This document shows positions 51,227-61,354 of a stretch of DNA of 64,000 nt, one piece after another (position 1 is the stretch's first letter; each line of letters opens with the position of its first letter). The notes beneath the pieces were generated by a model. It saw nothing but the letters and a program-made list of their open reading frames with translations. It did no database searches and was not told the DNA's origin. The stretch spans positions 23,914-87,913 of the forward strand of contig CAMCHR010000001.1 of the NCBI GenBank assembly GCA_945874755.1, in the 5' to 3' direction. The stretch is from Chitinophaga pinensis (lineage in GTDB: Bacteria > Bacteroidota > Bacteroidia > Chitinophagales > Chitinophagaceae). Made by a program: the position numbers and the translations under genes.

Positions 51227-51790
51227 CTATTTTAAAAAATGCTGAAGGTCCATTCGGATTTTCCTTAAAGCAATCCGCATATGTGTTTCAATGGTATTTT
51301 GAGAGATTTCAAGCACTTTAGAGACTTCTTTATAGCTTAACCCCTCTTCCTTAATCAACCTAAATACCAATTGACACTTCATAGGCAAAGATGCAATCAC
51401 TAAGTTGACTCTTTGAGTCACTTCTGAATAGATAAAAAGTTGTTCTGGATTATCCCCATTACTGCTAATAATATCCTCATTATCAATTGATTCGTTTAAG
51501 GATTGTAGGTGTTTTTTAGAAGACAAATAGGTAAAACATGCATTTTTAACGGATGTAATTAGAAATATTTTCAAATGTTGAATTTGGGAAAGCTTGTTGC
51601 CCATCTCCCAGACTTTTAACATCATATCTGAAACTATTTCTTCACTAACAGACTTATTATTTAGAATATTGAATGAAAATCTGAACAAAATAGGATGAAA
51701 ATAAAGAAATAGATGCTTATAGGACTGCTCATTCCTATAATAGGCCACTTTACTTTGGTGATACAGCAATTCTTGTGAGGATAATTTCAA
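51227..51790 (-). CDS. ECF-type RNA polymerase sigma-70 factor
   Basis: Sigma region 2 (SEEIVSDMMLKVWE) and region 4 (LPMKCQLVFRLIKEEGLSYKEVSKVLEISQNTIETHMRIALRKIR). Confidence 0.94.
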   Translation of the reverse strand: MKLSSQELLYHQSKVAYYRNEQSYKHLFLYFHPILFRFSFNILNNKSVSEEIVSDMMLKVWEMGNKLSQIQHLKIFLITSVKNACFTYLSSKKHLQSLNESIDNEDIISSNGDNPEQLFIYSEVTQRVNLVIASLPMKCQLVFRLIKEEGLSYKEVSKVLEISQNTIETHMRIALRKIRMDLQHFLK

Positions 51791-51807
51791 AATCTTACTA
51801 ATTTAAA

Positions 51808-53046
51808 TTAAACACCTACTACTTTCTTAAATGTATCCATATCTATCGCCTTTTCATGTTTTGAAATAACCACGGTAGCCACTGCGTTCCCAATAAAATT
51901 AGTGACCGATCTTGCTTCACTCATAAAACGATCTACTCCAATAAGTAGGGCAAGTCCTTCCAGAGGGATCACTTTAATTGCTGTTAAAGTGGAAGCTAAA
52001 ACGATAAAGCCACTTCCCGTGACACCAGCAGCGCCTTTACTTGTAATCAATAAAATACCAAATATGGTTAATTGTTGTGAAATAGAAAATTCAATATCAA
52101 ACACTTGTGCTAAAAAAATAATGGCCATACTTAGATAAATAGAAGTGCCGTCTAAATTAAAACTATATCCAGTTGGAATAATTAAACCTACAACAGATTT
52201 TTCACAACCAGCCTGTTCTAGTTTTTCCATCACAGAAGGCAAAACGGCTTCACTACTACTTGCGCCAATGACAATAAAAATTTCTTCTTTTAGATACTTC
52301 AATAATTTAATTAAACTAAATCCATAGTAACGCATAATACCATTTAGAATCAAAAAGATGAAAATCAAAACAGTGATATAAAAAGTAAGCATGAATTTTC
52401 CTAAGACCAATAAACTTCCTATTCCAAATTTTCCCATGGTATAGGCCATGCCGCCAAAAGCACCAATAGGGCTAAGTTTCATGACAATATGTAAAATATT
52501 AAATAGCGCTTTATTGATGACGCCAAAGGTATTGATAATGCCCTCATTGCCCTTTTTAATCATCATTAAACCAATAGCGAAAAAAATACTGAAAAATAAA
52601 ATTTGAATGATATCTCCTTTTGCAAAAGCACCAATGATATTATCAGGAACGATATGTGTAAAGAAATCTATCCAATTCATTTCTTTTCCTTGATCTACAT
52701 AGGCAGCTACTTTTTCTTTATTTGTAGTTGCTAAAACAACCCCTTTGCCCGGCTTAATAAATGTACCCACCGTTAAACCAATCAATAAAGCAATGGTAGA
52801 AACAATCTCAAAGTATAGGATTCCTTTTCCTCCAACTCTTCCTACTTTCTTCATGTTACCAGCTCCAGTAATGCCTAAAACAACTGTGAAAAATATAATG
52901 GGGGCAATCACCATTTTTATTAGACTAATAAAAACATCACTAATAATTTTTCCAGTTTGAAAAAAGCCAGGAAATAATAAGCCAACAATGATACCTAGAA
53001 TGATACCAATTAAAACCTGTACATATAATATCTTAAAATATTTCAT
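51808..53046 (-). CDS. Dicarboxylate/amino acid:cation symporter (DctA/GltP family)
   Basis: SSSEAVLPSVMEKLEQAGCEKSVVGLIIPTGYSFNLDGTSIYLS; TSKGAAGVTGSGFIVLASTL; VDRFMSEARSVTNFIGNAVATVVISK. Confidence 0.95.
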   Translation of the reverse strand: MKYFKILYVQVLIGIILGIIVGLLFPGFFQTGKIISDVFISLIKMVIAPIIFFTVVLGITGAGNMKKVGRVGGKGILYFEIVSTIALLIGLTVGTFIKPGKGVVLATTNKEKVAAYVDQGKEMNWIDFFTHIVPDNIIGAFAKGDIIQILFFSIFFAIGLMMIKKGNEGIINTFGVINKALFNILHIVMKLSPIGAFGGMAYTMGKFGIGSLLVLGKFMLTFYITVLIFIFLILNGIMRYYGFSLIKLLKYLKEEIFIVIGASSSEAVLPSVMEKLEQAGCEKSVVGLIIPTGYSFNLDGTSIYLSMAIIFLAQVFDIEFSISQQLTIFGILLITSKGAAGVTGSGFIVLASTLTAIKVIPLEGLALLIGVDRFMSEARSVTNFIGNAVATVVISKHEKAIDMDTFKKVVGV

Positions 53047-53173
53047 GCAATAAACTTACAAGTAAAATGCTCAAAAAAAGAAATAAAATAGATGAATATC
53101 CATTTAGTGGATTATTTCTTTATATAAAGTGCATAAAAAACCCTTGTTCTGCTTCACGGTAAAATTAATACCA

Positions 53174-55432
53174 TTACACTTTCCCCTTAAACCCCAGTTT
53201 AGCAGGCGTAATGGGTAAATCTCTGACTCTTTTCCCTGTGGCATTGTAGACGGCATTGGTAACTGCAGCTGCAAAACCAATCAAAGCAATTTCACCAATC
53301 CCTTTTGCACCAATTGAATTCATATTTACATCTGGCTTATTGACAAACCAAACATCAGTTGGCGGAATTTGAGAATGCAATGGCACATGATAAGCGCCAA
53401 AACTTGCATTGATAATTTGTCCAGACACATGATCCATTTCCAATTGCTCTGTCAATGCCATCCCAATACCTCCTACTACTCCACCAATCATTTGGCTTCT
53501 TGCAGTTTTAGGACTAATAATTTTTCCAGCATCTCCCGTGGTCACTACTTGTAAAATTTTAATAGTGCCATCTTTAGGGTTCACCGCTAATTTTACATAA
53601 TGTGAAGAAAAGGAATTACTTGTGAACTTTAATTGCTCAGCAGTTTTACCTGTAGATGCGATGGTTAAATCAATTTGTTTATCAGGACTTAGTTGTAATA
53701 AATCTACAATAGTGATTTTGATATTTGGGTCAGCAATAGCAAGCACCATTTCATTTTTAACTTCTACGGCTTCTGATTTTAAAATAGCAAAAGCAGGAAC
53801 TAGTTTAATGGCCAAGTCTTTTAAATTTTGTTTTAAAGTCGTGCAAGCCAAGTCCACTGCTGATCCTACCGTAGAGGTTGTTCCTGATCCGCCTTGTGAA
53901 GGGCCTGGAGGTAAATCAGAATCGCCTAATTTGAATTTAATTTTTTCAATAGGCATCTGCATTGCAGCAGCTGCTATGATTGTCATGGAGGTGGTGGTGC
54001 CTGGCCCCATATCACTCACTGCACACTCTAAAGTCAATTTGCCTTCCTTATTTAACAATGCACGCACAGATGCACTTCCTTTACCTGCACCAAATACACC
54101 ATTGGCCATACCATATCCAATCAGCCATCCGTTTTCTTTTAATGTACCAGGCGTTGTAGGACGATTTTTCCAGCCAATTTTTTCTTTCCCATAAGCATAG
54201 CAATCTTTTAAATTATTATCAGAGAAAGGCAATTTATTTTCAGGATTTACAGAGGTAAAGTTTTTTAATCTTAAATCTATTGGATCCATTTTTAATTGAT
54301 AGGATAACTCGTCTATCGCAGACTCTAAACCATAAGAACCAGTGGCTTCTCCAGGACCGCGCATCCAAACTGGGGTGCTCATATCGAGTGGTAACAAACT
54401 GTATTTTGTATCTACATTATCACAAGCATATAAAAATTTAGACACGTTCACAATCCCTTCTCTAAAATCTTCGTAACGAGATGTGCCGCTAATAGCTTCG
54501 TGTGAGATACCAATAAATCGCCCTGAAGCATCTGCGCCAATACCAATTTTTTGCCAAGACTGTGGACGATAACCCACTAAAGAAAACATTTGAGGACGCG
54601 TCAATACTATTTTTACAGGACGGTTTAATTTTTTAGCAGCAATCAAAGCAGCAGGCACATTGGCCCAACTTCTTAAACCACTACCAAAACCACCACCTAC
54701 ATTTTCTGCAATCACTCGCACATTTTTATCTAATAAACCAAAAGTGCGCGCCACCGTGGTTTGTGTGCTTTTAGGTCCTTGTGTTTTATCATATAGTGTG
54801 ACTTTGTCTTCTCCTTCCCAAAATGCAATGGTAGCATGCATCTCCATTGGAAGGTGCACTTCTGCAGGAATAGCATATTCCGCTTCAATAAAAGCAGACG
54901 CTGTTTTAAATGCATTTTCTGTACCTCTTTTATAGGCCACTGTTCCTTTTAATTTAGAAGCATCTTTTCTTACAAGATCAAAATTTGTTTCAAAAGCTTG
55001 TGACTCATATTCGGCGCGCACTAAACGAATAGCAGCGTTTGCATTCTCTAAACTATCTGCCACAATCAATGCAATGGGTTGACCAAAAAACCGTACTTGA
55101 TTATCGTATAATACTTTATGTCCACGCCACTCAGAAACATTTTTAGGACGCTCTGCAGCATTGGTTAAATAACCAGGTACTTTTGGACAGTTCGCATAAT
55201 AAATCACATCTAATACCCCAGGTGATGCCAAAGCTTTTGCGGTATCCATATTTTTTATGGTGCCTTTTGCAATGCTGCTTGTAACGAATACTCCATATGC
55301 CATATTTGGCAAATTGTATTCTGCAGTGTATATTGCTTTGCCTGTTACTTTATCTGCTCCATCCACGCGTTCGTCTTCGAAGTTAATTTTATAACTATTT
55401 GTATTGTGCTTATGTAAATCAATATTGTTCAT
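53174..55432 (-). CDS. Xanthine dehydrogenase/aldehyde oxidase family molybdopterin-binding subunit
   Basis: DKVTGKAIYTAEYNLPNMAYGVFV; GGGFGSGLRSW; VWMRGPGEATGSYGLESAIDELS; IGAKGIGEIALIGFAAAVTNAVYNATGKRVRDLPITP. Confidence 0.95.
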   Translation of the reverse strand: MNNIDLHKHNTNSYKINFEDERVDGADKVTGKAIYTAEYNLPNMAYGVFVTSSIAKGTIKNMDTAKALASPGVLDVIYYANCPKVPGYLTNAAERPKNVSEWRGHKVLYDNQVRFFGQPIALIVADSLENANAAIRLVRAEYESQAFETNFDLVRKDASKLKGTVAYKRGTENAFKTASAFIEAEYAIPAEVHLPMEMHATIAFWEGEDKVTLYDKTQGPKSTQTTVARTFGLLDKNVRVIAENVGGGFGSGLRSWANVPAALIAAKKLNRPVKIVLTRPQMFSLVGYRPQSWQKIGIGADASGRFIGISHEAISGTSRYEDFREGIVNVSKFLYACDNVDTKYSLLPLDMSTPVWMRGPGEATGSYGLESAIDELSYQLKMDPIDLRLKNFTSVNPENKLPFSDNNLKDCYAYGKEKIGWKNRPTTPGTLKENGWLIGYGMANGVFGAGKGSASVRALLNKEGKLTLECAVSDMGPGTTTSMTIIAAAAMQMPIEKIKFKLGDSDLPPGPSQGGSGTTSTVGSAVDLACTTLKQNLKDLAIKLVPAFAILKSEAVEVKNEMVLAIADPNIKITIVDLLQLSPDKQIDLTIASTGKTAEQLKFTSNSFSSHYVKLAVNPKDGTIKILQVVTTGDAGKIISPKTARSQMIGGVVGGIGMALTEQLEMDHVSGQIINASFGAYHVPLHSQIPPTDVWFVNKPDVNMNSIGAKGIGEIALIGFAAAVTNAVYNATGKRVRDLPITPAKLGFKGKV

Positions 55433-55450
55433 AAAAGAAAATTAAAAGGA

Positions 55451-56101
55451 TTAAATTTTAGCGCCAGATTTTGCGACTTCAACAATTGCGTCCACAATAT
55501 TTTGATAGGCCCCGCATCTACAAATATTGGTGTCCATATACCCTTGTATACTTGCTCTACTTGTCGCTTTTCCTTCTCTAACGCAAGTCACTGCGGACAT
55601 GATTTGTCCCGAAGTACAATAGCCACATTGGAAAGCGTCATTTTTTAAAAATGCAGCCTGCATTGGGTGCAACTGATCTCCTTTCGCTAGACCTTCAATC
55701 GTTGTGATTTGATTGTTCTGATGATTCAATGCCAATTGAGTACATGATTTTAAACGTTTGCCATTTACATGTATAGTACAAGCCCCACATTGCCCCATCT
55801 CACACCCTTTCTTAGTACCAGTATAACCAATCTGTTCTCTTAATAAATTGAGCATGGTTGTTCTTGCATCAATTTCAAGTGATACAGGTTTACCATTCAG
55901 CATAAACTTTAATTTTTCTTTTGCAATAGGCAACGGCACAATCGCATCAGCAGCAAAAGTCTTCACTAAAACAGAAGGCGTAAAATAAAGTGCTGCAACC
56001 GAAGCTGATTTTTTTAAAAAGCCCCTTCTTGCATCGCTAAATAGACATGGATTCATATACATCGATTTGATGTAATTTACCAAAAAAGACTGCGTCTTCA
56101 A
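55451..56101 (-). CDS. (2Fe-2S)-binding subunit with Tat-like signal
   Basis: RRGFLKKSASVAA; GCEMGQCGACTIHVNG; CGYCTSGQIMSA...NICRCGAYQNIVDAI. Confidence 0.95.
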   Translation of the reverse strand: MKTQSFLVNYIKSMYMNPCLFSDARRGFLKKSASVAALYFTPSVLVKTFAADAIVPLPIAKEKLKFMLNGKPVSLEIDARTTMLNLLREQIGYTGTKKGCEMGQCGACTIHVNGKRLKSCTQLALNHQNNQITTIEGLAKGDQLHPMQAAFLKNDAFQCGYCTSGQIMSAVTCVREGKATSRASIQGYMDTNICRCGAYQNIVDAIVEVAKSGAKI

Positions 56102-56142
56102 AATAAAGATAGTATTTGGCTGCGGCGAATAAGATCCTACAG

Positions 56143-56778
56143 TTATAATTGCTCAGCTGCCTTATCCGGTTTAGCATACGCATATCGGTCAATCAGGGTA
56201 GTGTGATAATAAGCGTCTAAGCCATTGCTACAAATGCTACCCGCTTGGTCTAAATGTAAAAAACCATCTGTAGTTGGCTGGAATGATGGATCCATCAACA
56301 CCTGCTCTAACTGACCAATCACTAAAAAAGTGGCATTCAATGTAATAGGTACAATTTCTTTTAGGGAAAGCAAATATTTAATAGGGCTCTCTTTCACAAA
56401 AGGCACATATATCCCATCTAAGTATTCCTCTGTCAGCCCTACTTCTGTAAACTCATTCACTTCGTCGGGATATTTGGCACTTGTTTGATGCGCTTGACTT
56501 AAAAAAGAAGCCTGAATATGGTTGACCGTGTACAAACCACCTGCTTTGATATTGGCTAAGGTATGCGGAGCAGCAGCAAGAGGTCGGTTGATATAGCCAA
56601 TTAATGCTGGATCAGACCCAATATGGACCATGCTGCTAAATAGGCCTAAATTAGGCACACCCTGCGCATTGATGGTGCCAATTAAACTAGCCGATTTAAA
56701 CCCCGTTAAGCTATTGATAAAATTTGCTCTATAAAATCTTTCCCAAGACTGCCATTCGGCAGGCGTAAAATGTTGCAT
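56143..56778 (-). CDS. Flavin reductase-like FMN-binding protein
   Basis: RANFINSLTGFKSASLIGTINAQGVPNLGLFSSMVHIGSDPALIGYINRP split-barrel pattern. Confidence 0.85.
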   Translation of the reverse strand: MQHFTPAEWQSWERFYRANFINSLTGFKSASLIGTINAQGVPNLGLFSSMVHIGSDPALIGYINRPLAAAPHTLANIKAGGLYTVNHIQASFLSQAHQTSAKYPDEVNEFTEVGLTEEYLDGIYVPFVKESPIKYLLSLKEIVPITLNATFLVIGQLEQVLMDPSFQPTTDGFLHLDQAGSICSNGLDAYYHTTLIDRYAYAKPDKAAEQL

Positions 56779-56859
56779 ATAGGTTTAACAAATGAAAGCT
56801 GAATAAGTTGATGTAGAATTTATAAAAATCAGATTATATTTTACTAACCTCAACTAAAT

Positions 56860-57555
56860 TTATTTTAGTTGCTGAATCAATTGAATCATATCATCCTCCT
56901 TCTTTAAATTTAATTTATTGGCATTCGTCAATGCATCTATTTGAGCAGCATAATTTGGTAACATATTTTTTAGCGCTTTCAAAGAAAGTGTACCTCCCAA
57001 TGGAAGCATTTTTTTATCTGCTTTATCATAGATATAAAATAAATCTTCTAAGATATATTCCTTTATTGGAGGGCCGCTAAACACAGTTGATTCTTTAATA
57101 AGTTTACTTGTATATTTTAAAAGCTGAAATACATTACCATTTGAGCGCATTTCATAAAAAGTAGTAGTTGTATTGTTGTCGATACTCGGATATAAAGACA
57201 TAAATTCTTTTGAAACTTTATTATCATCCTTATCTATACCATTTAAGACAAATGATTTTAGTTGGTAATTAACTAAATACAATTGATTCCCTTTTGTGAA
57301 GTAAAGATTATGATCGAAGTAAGAATAATTGAAACTTGGTTCCTCAAATTCAACACCATTGATAAATGTGCCTTTGCCCAATCCAAATTGATCAAACACA
57401 TAGGGCGTGCCTGATACACCAGCGCCACTTGCAGGTATGAGTCTTCCAAAGCCATCGGTAAGATTTAAGCTCGGAAGGGCATAGCTAGAAGTTGTCTGTG
57501 AAAACAAGGGTTGCATTAAAAAAGAAAAAAAGACGAGAAAAAAATATTTATACAT
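56860..57555 (-). CDS. Hypothetical secreted protein
   Basis: Signal peptide (MYKYFFLVFFSFLMQPLFSQ); no recognised family. Confidence 0.6.
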   Translation of the reverse strand: MYKYFFLVFFSFLMQPLFSQTTSSYALPSLNLTDGFGRLIPASGAGVSGTPYVFDQFGLGKGTFINGVEFEEPSFNYSYFDHNLYFTKGNQLYLVNYQLKSFVLNGIDKDDNKVSKEFMSLYPSIDNNTTTTFYEMRSNGNVFQLLKYTSKLIKESTVFSGPPIKEYILEDLFYIYDKADKKMLPLGGTLSLKALKNMLPNYAAQIDALTNANKLNLKKEDDMIQLIQQLK

Positions 57556-57747
57556 ACGTAGAATTGAATGATTTTACAAGCAAGATAAGAAAATGGAGCA
57601 AAATCAACATAAATTATGCTGTTTATTAAAATGTATCAGTTCAATCAAAAAAGGATAAATATAATATAAATTTAAATATAAGGTCGTATAATCCTACATT
57701 AACTTAGTATTAATTCTTGCCTTTTGGGCGTTTCAGGACATCAATAA

Positions 57748-57837
57748 TTATTGATTCGGTTTAGTTTTGCGGATGCATTTTAACAAGATATTGGCAAATC
57801 CAATGACTGCTACAATGCAACCAATTAAAGTAAGCAT
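57748..57837 (-). CDS. Possible 29-aa single-TM peptide
   Basis: Manual translation: MLTLIGCIVAVIGFANILLKCIRKTKPNQ*. Hydrophobic core with basic C-terminus. Confidence 0.35.
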   Translation of the reverse strand: MLTLIGCIVAVIGFANILLKCIRKTKPNQ

Positions 57838-57858
57838 TTCGAAATCAAATCAAAACAA

Positions 57859-60800
57859 ATGAAAAAAACAATCTTGTTTTTAACAAGCTGCATGATGAGC
57901 ATCATCAGTTTCGCTCAAATTACCACTTCATCTATTTCTGGTGTTGTTGTAAATGAGAAGAAGGAAGTAATGGTAGGTGCATCCGTTGTTGCAACACACG
58001 TGCCAACAGGCACAACCTACAAAACAGTAACTAACAAAACAGGTGCCTACGTGTTCCCAGCAGTAAGAGTTGGCGGACCTTTTACCGTAGCTGCAAGTTA
58101 TGTAGGTTATAAAAACAATCAAGTAGCTGATTTAAGCACCAACTTAGGTGTGGCGAGCAATATTGATTTTGTTTTATTAGCGACTGGTTCAAACTTAGCA
58201 GAGGTGGTTGTTTCTAGCAATAGAAGTGGCTTATTCTCTAAAGAAAGAACTGGTGCTTCTCAACAATTCACTAGAAGAGACTTGCAAAATATTCCAATTA
58301 CTGGAGCAAGAACGATCGATGGTATCACAAAGTACAATGCCAACGGAAACGGAAATTCATTTGGTGCACAAGATTCACGTTTGAACAACTTTACAATTGA
58401 CGGTTCTCAGTTCAACAACAGTTTTGGTTTAGGTTCTTCTGCACAAGCAGGTGGTAGAACAGGTGCATCAGCCATTTCATTGGATGCATTAGAGCAATTA
58501 CAAGTGAACATTGCACCTTACGATATTCGTCAAAGCGGTTTTACTGGTGCTGGTATCAATGCAGTAACTAGATCTGGTACAAATGATATCGAAGGTTCTT
58601 ACTATCAAACACAAAGAGACAATAGCTCAAGATACGTGGGTAATAAAGCTGCTGGTGTTCCAGTAGTGGCTTCTAAGTTTGATGAGAAAGTAAGTGGCTT
58701 CCGTCTTGGAGCACCTATTTTCAAAAACAAATTATTCATCTTTGGTAACTATGAAACATTAGAGCGTACAGAACCAGGTACTACTTGGTTTTCTACAGGT
58801 TCTCCTAATGCGACAGGTACACAAATCAGTAGACCAACCTATACCGATATGGAAACTTTGTCTAATTTCATGAAAGAGAAATTTGATTATAACACAGGTG
58901 CTTGGGAAGGTTATTCTAATACCAACAAGAGTAAGAAATTCTTAGTAAGATTAGATTGGAATATCAACGACAAACATAAATTAACTGCTCGTTACGTTCA
59001 ACACGATTCTGAAGCAGAAATCAATGTTTCTAACTCTAACTCAGCAGGTAATGGTAACAGAACAACTCAGCAATTATCTATGGCATTTGCTAATAGCGGT
59101 TATATCATTATGGACAATACCCGTTCTTATGTATTGGAATTAAACAGTAAGCTATCAAACACTTTACACAACTCTTTGATTGTGGGTTATGATATGCAAA
59201 TTGAAGATAGAAAATATAGAAGTTCATTGTTCCCAACAATTGATATCTTAAGTGGTACATCTACTTACGCTTCTGTAGGTTTTGATCCATTCACTCCAGG
59301 TAACAAATTAGATTACAATACTTTTCATATTACCGATAACATTACAAAATATGCTGGTAAGCATACTTTAACAGCTGGTGTAAATTTTGAAAAATACCAA
59401 TCTAACAACTTATTTTTCCCTGCATCTAATGGGGTGTATATTTTTAGTTCATTAACAAGCTTCTACGCTGCAGCGAACGAAAGTATTGCAAATGGTGGAA
59501 AGCCATCTGTAACAAACTTACCAACTCGTTTTCAATATAGATACTCTGCATTACCAGGTGCCGTTGATCCAATGCAAGTATTAAAAACAACACGTTTAGA
59601 TATATACGGTCAGGATGAATACCAATTTAGAAAAAATATTAAATTAACTTTTGGTCTAAGAGCAGCCATCATTGATATTGAACCAACTTCTTTAGAAAAT
59701 CCAGCTGTTACAGCAATGACATTTGCTAAAGGAGAGAAATTGAATACAGCAGTGATGCCAACAACCCAAATTTTATGGGAGCCGAGATTTGGATTTAACG
59801 TAGATGTATTTGGTAATAAGAAAACGCAATTAAGAGGTGGTACTGGTGTATTCACAGGTCGTCCTCCATATGTATTTATCTCAAACCAAGTGGGTAATAA
59901 TGGTGTGTTAACAGGTTATATTGACAGCGATAACAGTAAAACACCTAAGTATGGTTTTACCCCGAATCCTGCTCAACATTATATCCCATCTACACCAACT
60001 TTGCCTTCTACATTTGACTTAGCATTTACCGATGCTAATTATAAGTTCCCTCAAGTATGGAAAACGAATATTGCGATAGATCAAAAATTACCTTTAGGAT
60101 TCATTGGTACGATTGAAGGTATTTACAACAATAATTTAAACGCAGTTCATTACTATAACGCCAACTTAGATTTACCAACTGGAAACTTTGCAGGCGTTGA
60201 TACAAGAAGTCAATTTGCAAGAACGGATGCTGGTGTAAGAGTAAATGATAACGTTTCAAACGGTATCGTTTTAACAAACAAAGATGGTTCTTACTTTAAG
60301 TCTTTGACTTTGAAATTAGAATTACCTTATAACAAAGGCTTATTTGGATCATTTGCTTGGACTACATCTAATGCAAAAGACTTTATGAGTGCAGGTTCAA
60401 TTGCATCAGGTAGCTGGACTTCTGCTAGAGCAGTCAATGGTAACAATGATTTATCTTTATCTACTTCTGACTTTGTTTCACCAAACCGTTTAGTGGGTAT
60501 GTTTGGATACAGATTAGAGTATGGTAAAAAAGCAGGTGGTGCAACTTCAATCTCAATTGGATATGTTGGTAACCAAGGTAGCCCATTCACATACACTATG
60601 AGTGGTGATATGAATGGAGACAGAGTAAGCAACAACGAATTGATTTTTGTACCTAAGGATTTCCAAGATATCAAGTTTATTCCTTTAGTAGTAGGTACAA
60701 GAACTTATTCTGAAGTAGAGCAACAAGCCGCTTTCTGGAATTATATCAACCAAGACGATTATTTAAAAACACGTCGTGGTCAATATGCCGAAAGAAATGC

Positions 60801-61134
60801 ATCATTTATTCCAATGTTACACCGTTTTGACTTATCAATTGTTCAAGACATTTTTGTAAATGTAAAAGGCAAGCGCAATACGATTCAAATTAGAGCGGAT
60901 ATCTTGAACTTTGGAAATATGTTGAACGATAATTGGGGTGTATCTCAAAGAGCAACTAATTCACAAATCTTAGCATTCCAATCTGTTGTAAATAATCAAC
61001 CAACTTACAAATTAGCGACTCAGAAATTTGCAGATGGCACAACTGATTTAATCAAAAATACTTACAGCAAGAACGCATCTGTATTTGAAGTATGGTCAGC
61101 TCAATTAGGTATTCGTTATATCTTTGGAAAATAA
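57859..61134 (+). CDS. TonB-dependent receptor with carboxypeptidase-regulatory-like domain (Oar-like)
   Basis: SSISGVVVNEKKEVMVGASVVATHVPTGTTYKTVTNKTGAYVFPAVRVGGPF; large barrel ending SAQLGIRYIFGK. Confidence 0.92.
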   Translation: MKKTILFLTSCMMSIISFAQITTSSISGVVVNEKKEVMVGASVVATHVPTGTTYKTVTNKTGAYVFPAVRVGGPFTVAASYVGYKNNQVADLSTNLGVASNIDFVLLATGSNLAEVVVSSNRSGLFSKERTGASQQFTRRDLQNIPITGARTIDGITKYNANGNGNSFGAQDSRLNNFTIDGSQFNNSFGLGSSAQAGGRTGASAISLDALEQLQVNIAPYDIRQSGFTGAGINAVTRSGTNDIEGSYYQTQRDNSSRYVGNKAAGVPVVASKFDEKVSGFRLGAPIFKNKLFIFGNYETLERTEPGTTWFSTGSPNATGTQISRPTYTDMETLSNFMKEKFDYNTGAWEGYSNTNKSKKFLVRLDWNINDKHKLTARYVQHDSEAEINVSNSNSAGNGNRTTQQLSMAFANSGYIIMDNTRSYVLELNSKLSNTLHNSLIVGYDMQIEDRKYRSSLFPTIDILSGTSTYASVGFDPFTPGNKLDYNTFHITDNITKYAGKHTLTAGVNFEKYQSNNLFFPASNGVYIFSSLTSFYAAANESIANGGKPSVTNLPTRFQYRYSALPGAVDPMQVLKTTRLDIYGQDEYQFRKNIKLTFGLRAAIIDIEPTSLENPAVTAMTFAKGEKLNTAVMPTTQILWEPRFGFNVDVFGNKKTQLRGGTGVFTGRPPYVFISNQVGNNGVLTGYIDSDNSKTPKYGFTPNPAQHYIPSTPTLPSTFDLAFTDANYKFPQVWKTNIAIDQKLPLGFIGTIEGIYNNNLNAVHYYNANLDLPTGNFAGVDTRSQFARTDAGVRVNDNVSNGIVLTNKDGSYFKSLTLKLELPYNKGLFGSFAWTTSNAKDFMSAGSIASGSWTSARAVNGNNDLSLSTSDFVSPNRLVGMFGYRLEYGKKAGGATSISIGYVGNQGSPFTYTMSGDMNGDRVSNNELIFVPKDFQDIKFIPLVVGTRTYSEVEQQAAFWNYINQDDYLKTRRGQYAERNASFIPMLHRFDLSIVQDIFVNVKGKRNTIQIRADILNFGNMLNDNWGVSQRATNSQILAFQSVVNNQPTYKLATQKFADGTTDLIKNTYSKNASVFEVWSAQLGIRYIFGK

Positions 61135-61210
61135 GATGATTATTCATCATTAAAGTCTAGTATTATACTTCAATGATGAACTTGAACTAATGCTTAAAAA
61201 TAAGTTCTTT

Positions 61211-61234
61211 AAACCGCCCCAATTGGGGCGGTTT
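61211..61234 (+). terminator. Rho-independent terminator after the TonB receptor gene
   Basis: aaaccgccccaattggggcggttttttt: perfect 10-bp stem plus T-run. Confidence 0.92.
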
Positions 61235-61354
61235 TTTTATACCTAAACAACATATTTAAGTATTTAAATGAATTTTTTAAGATTAATGAAATTGAGAAAG
61301 TTGTTTATTGATAAAAATATAGGACCTTAGAGGAATATACCTAATTTCAAAATT

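Noticed and set aside
53622-54194. 190-aa plus-strand ORF
   Set aside because: Antisense to the molybdopterin-binding subunit; shadow ORF.
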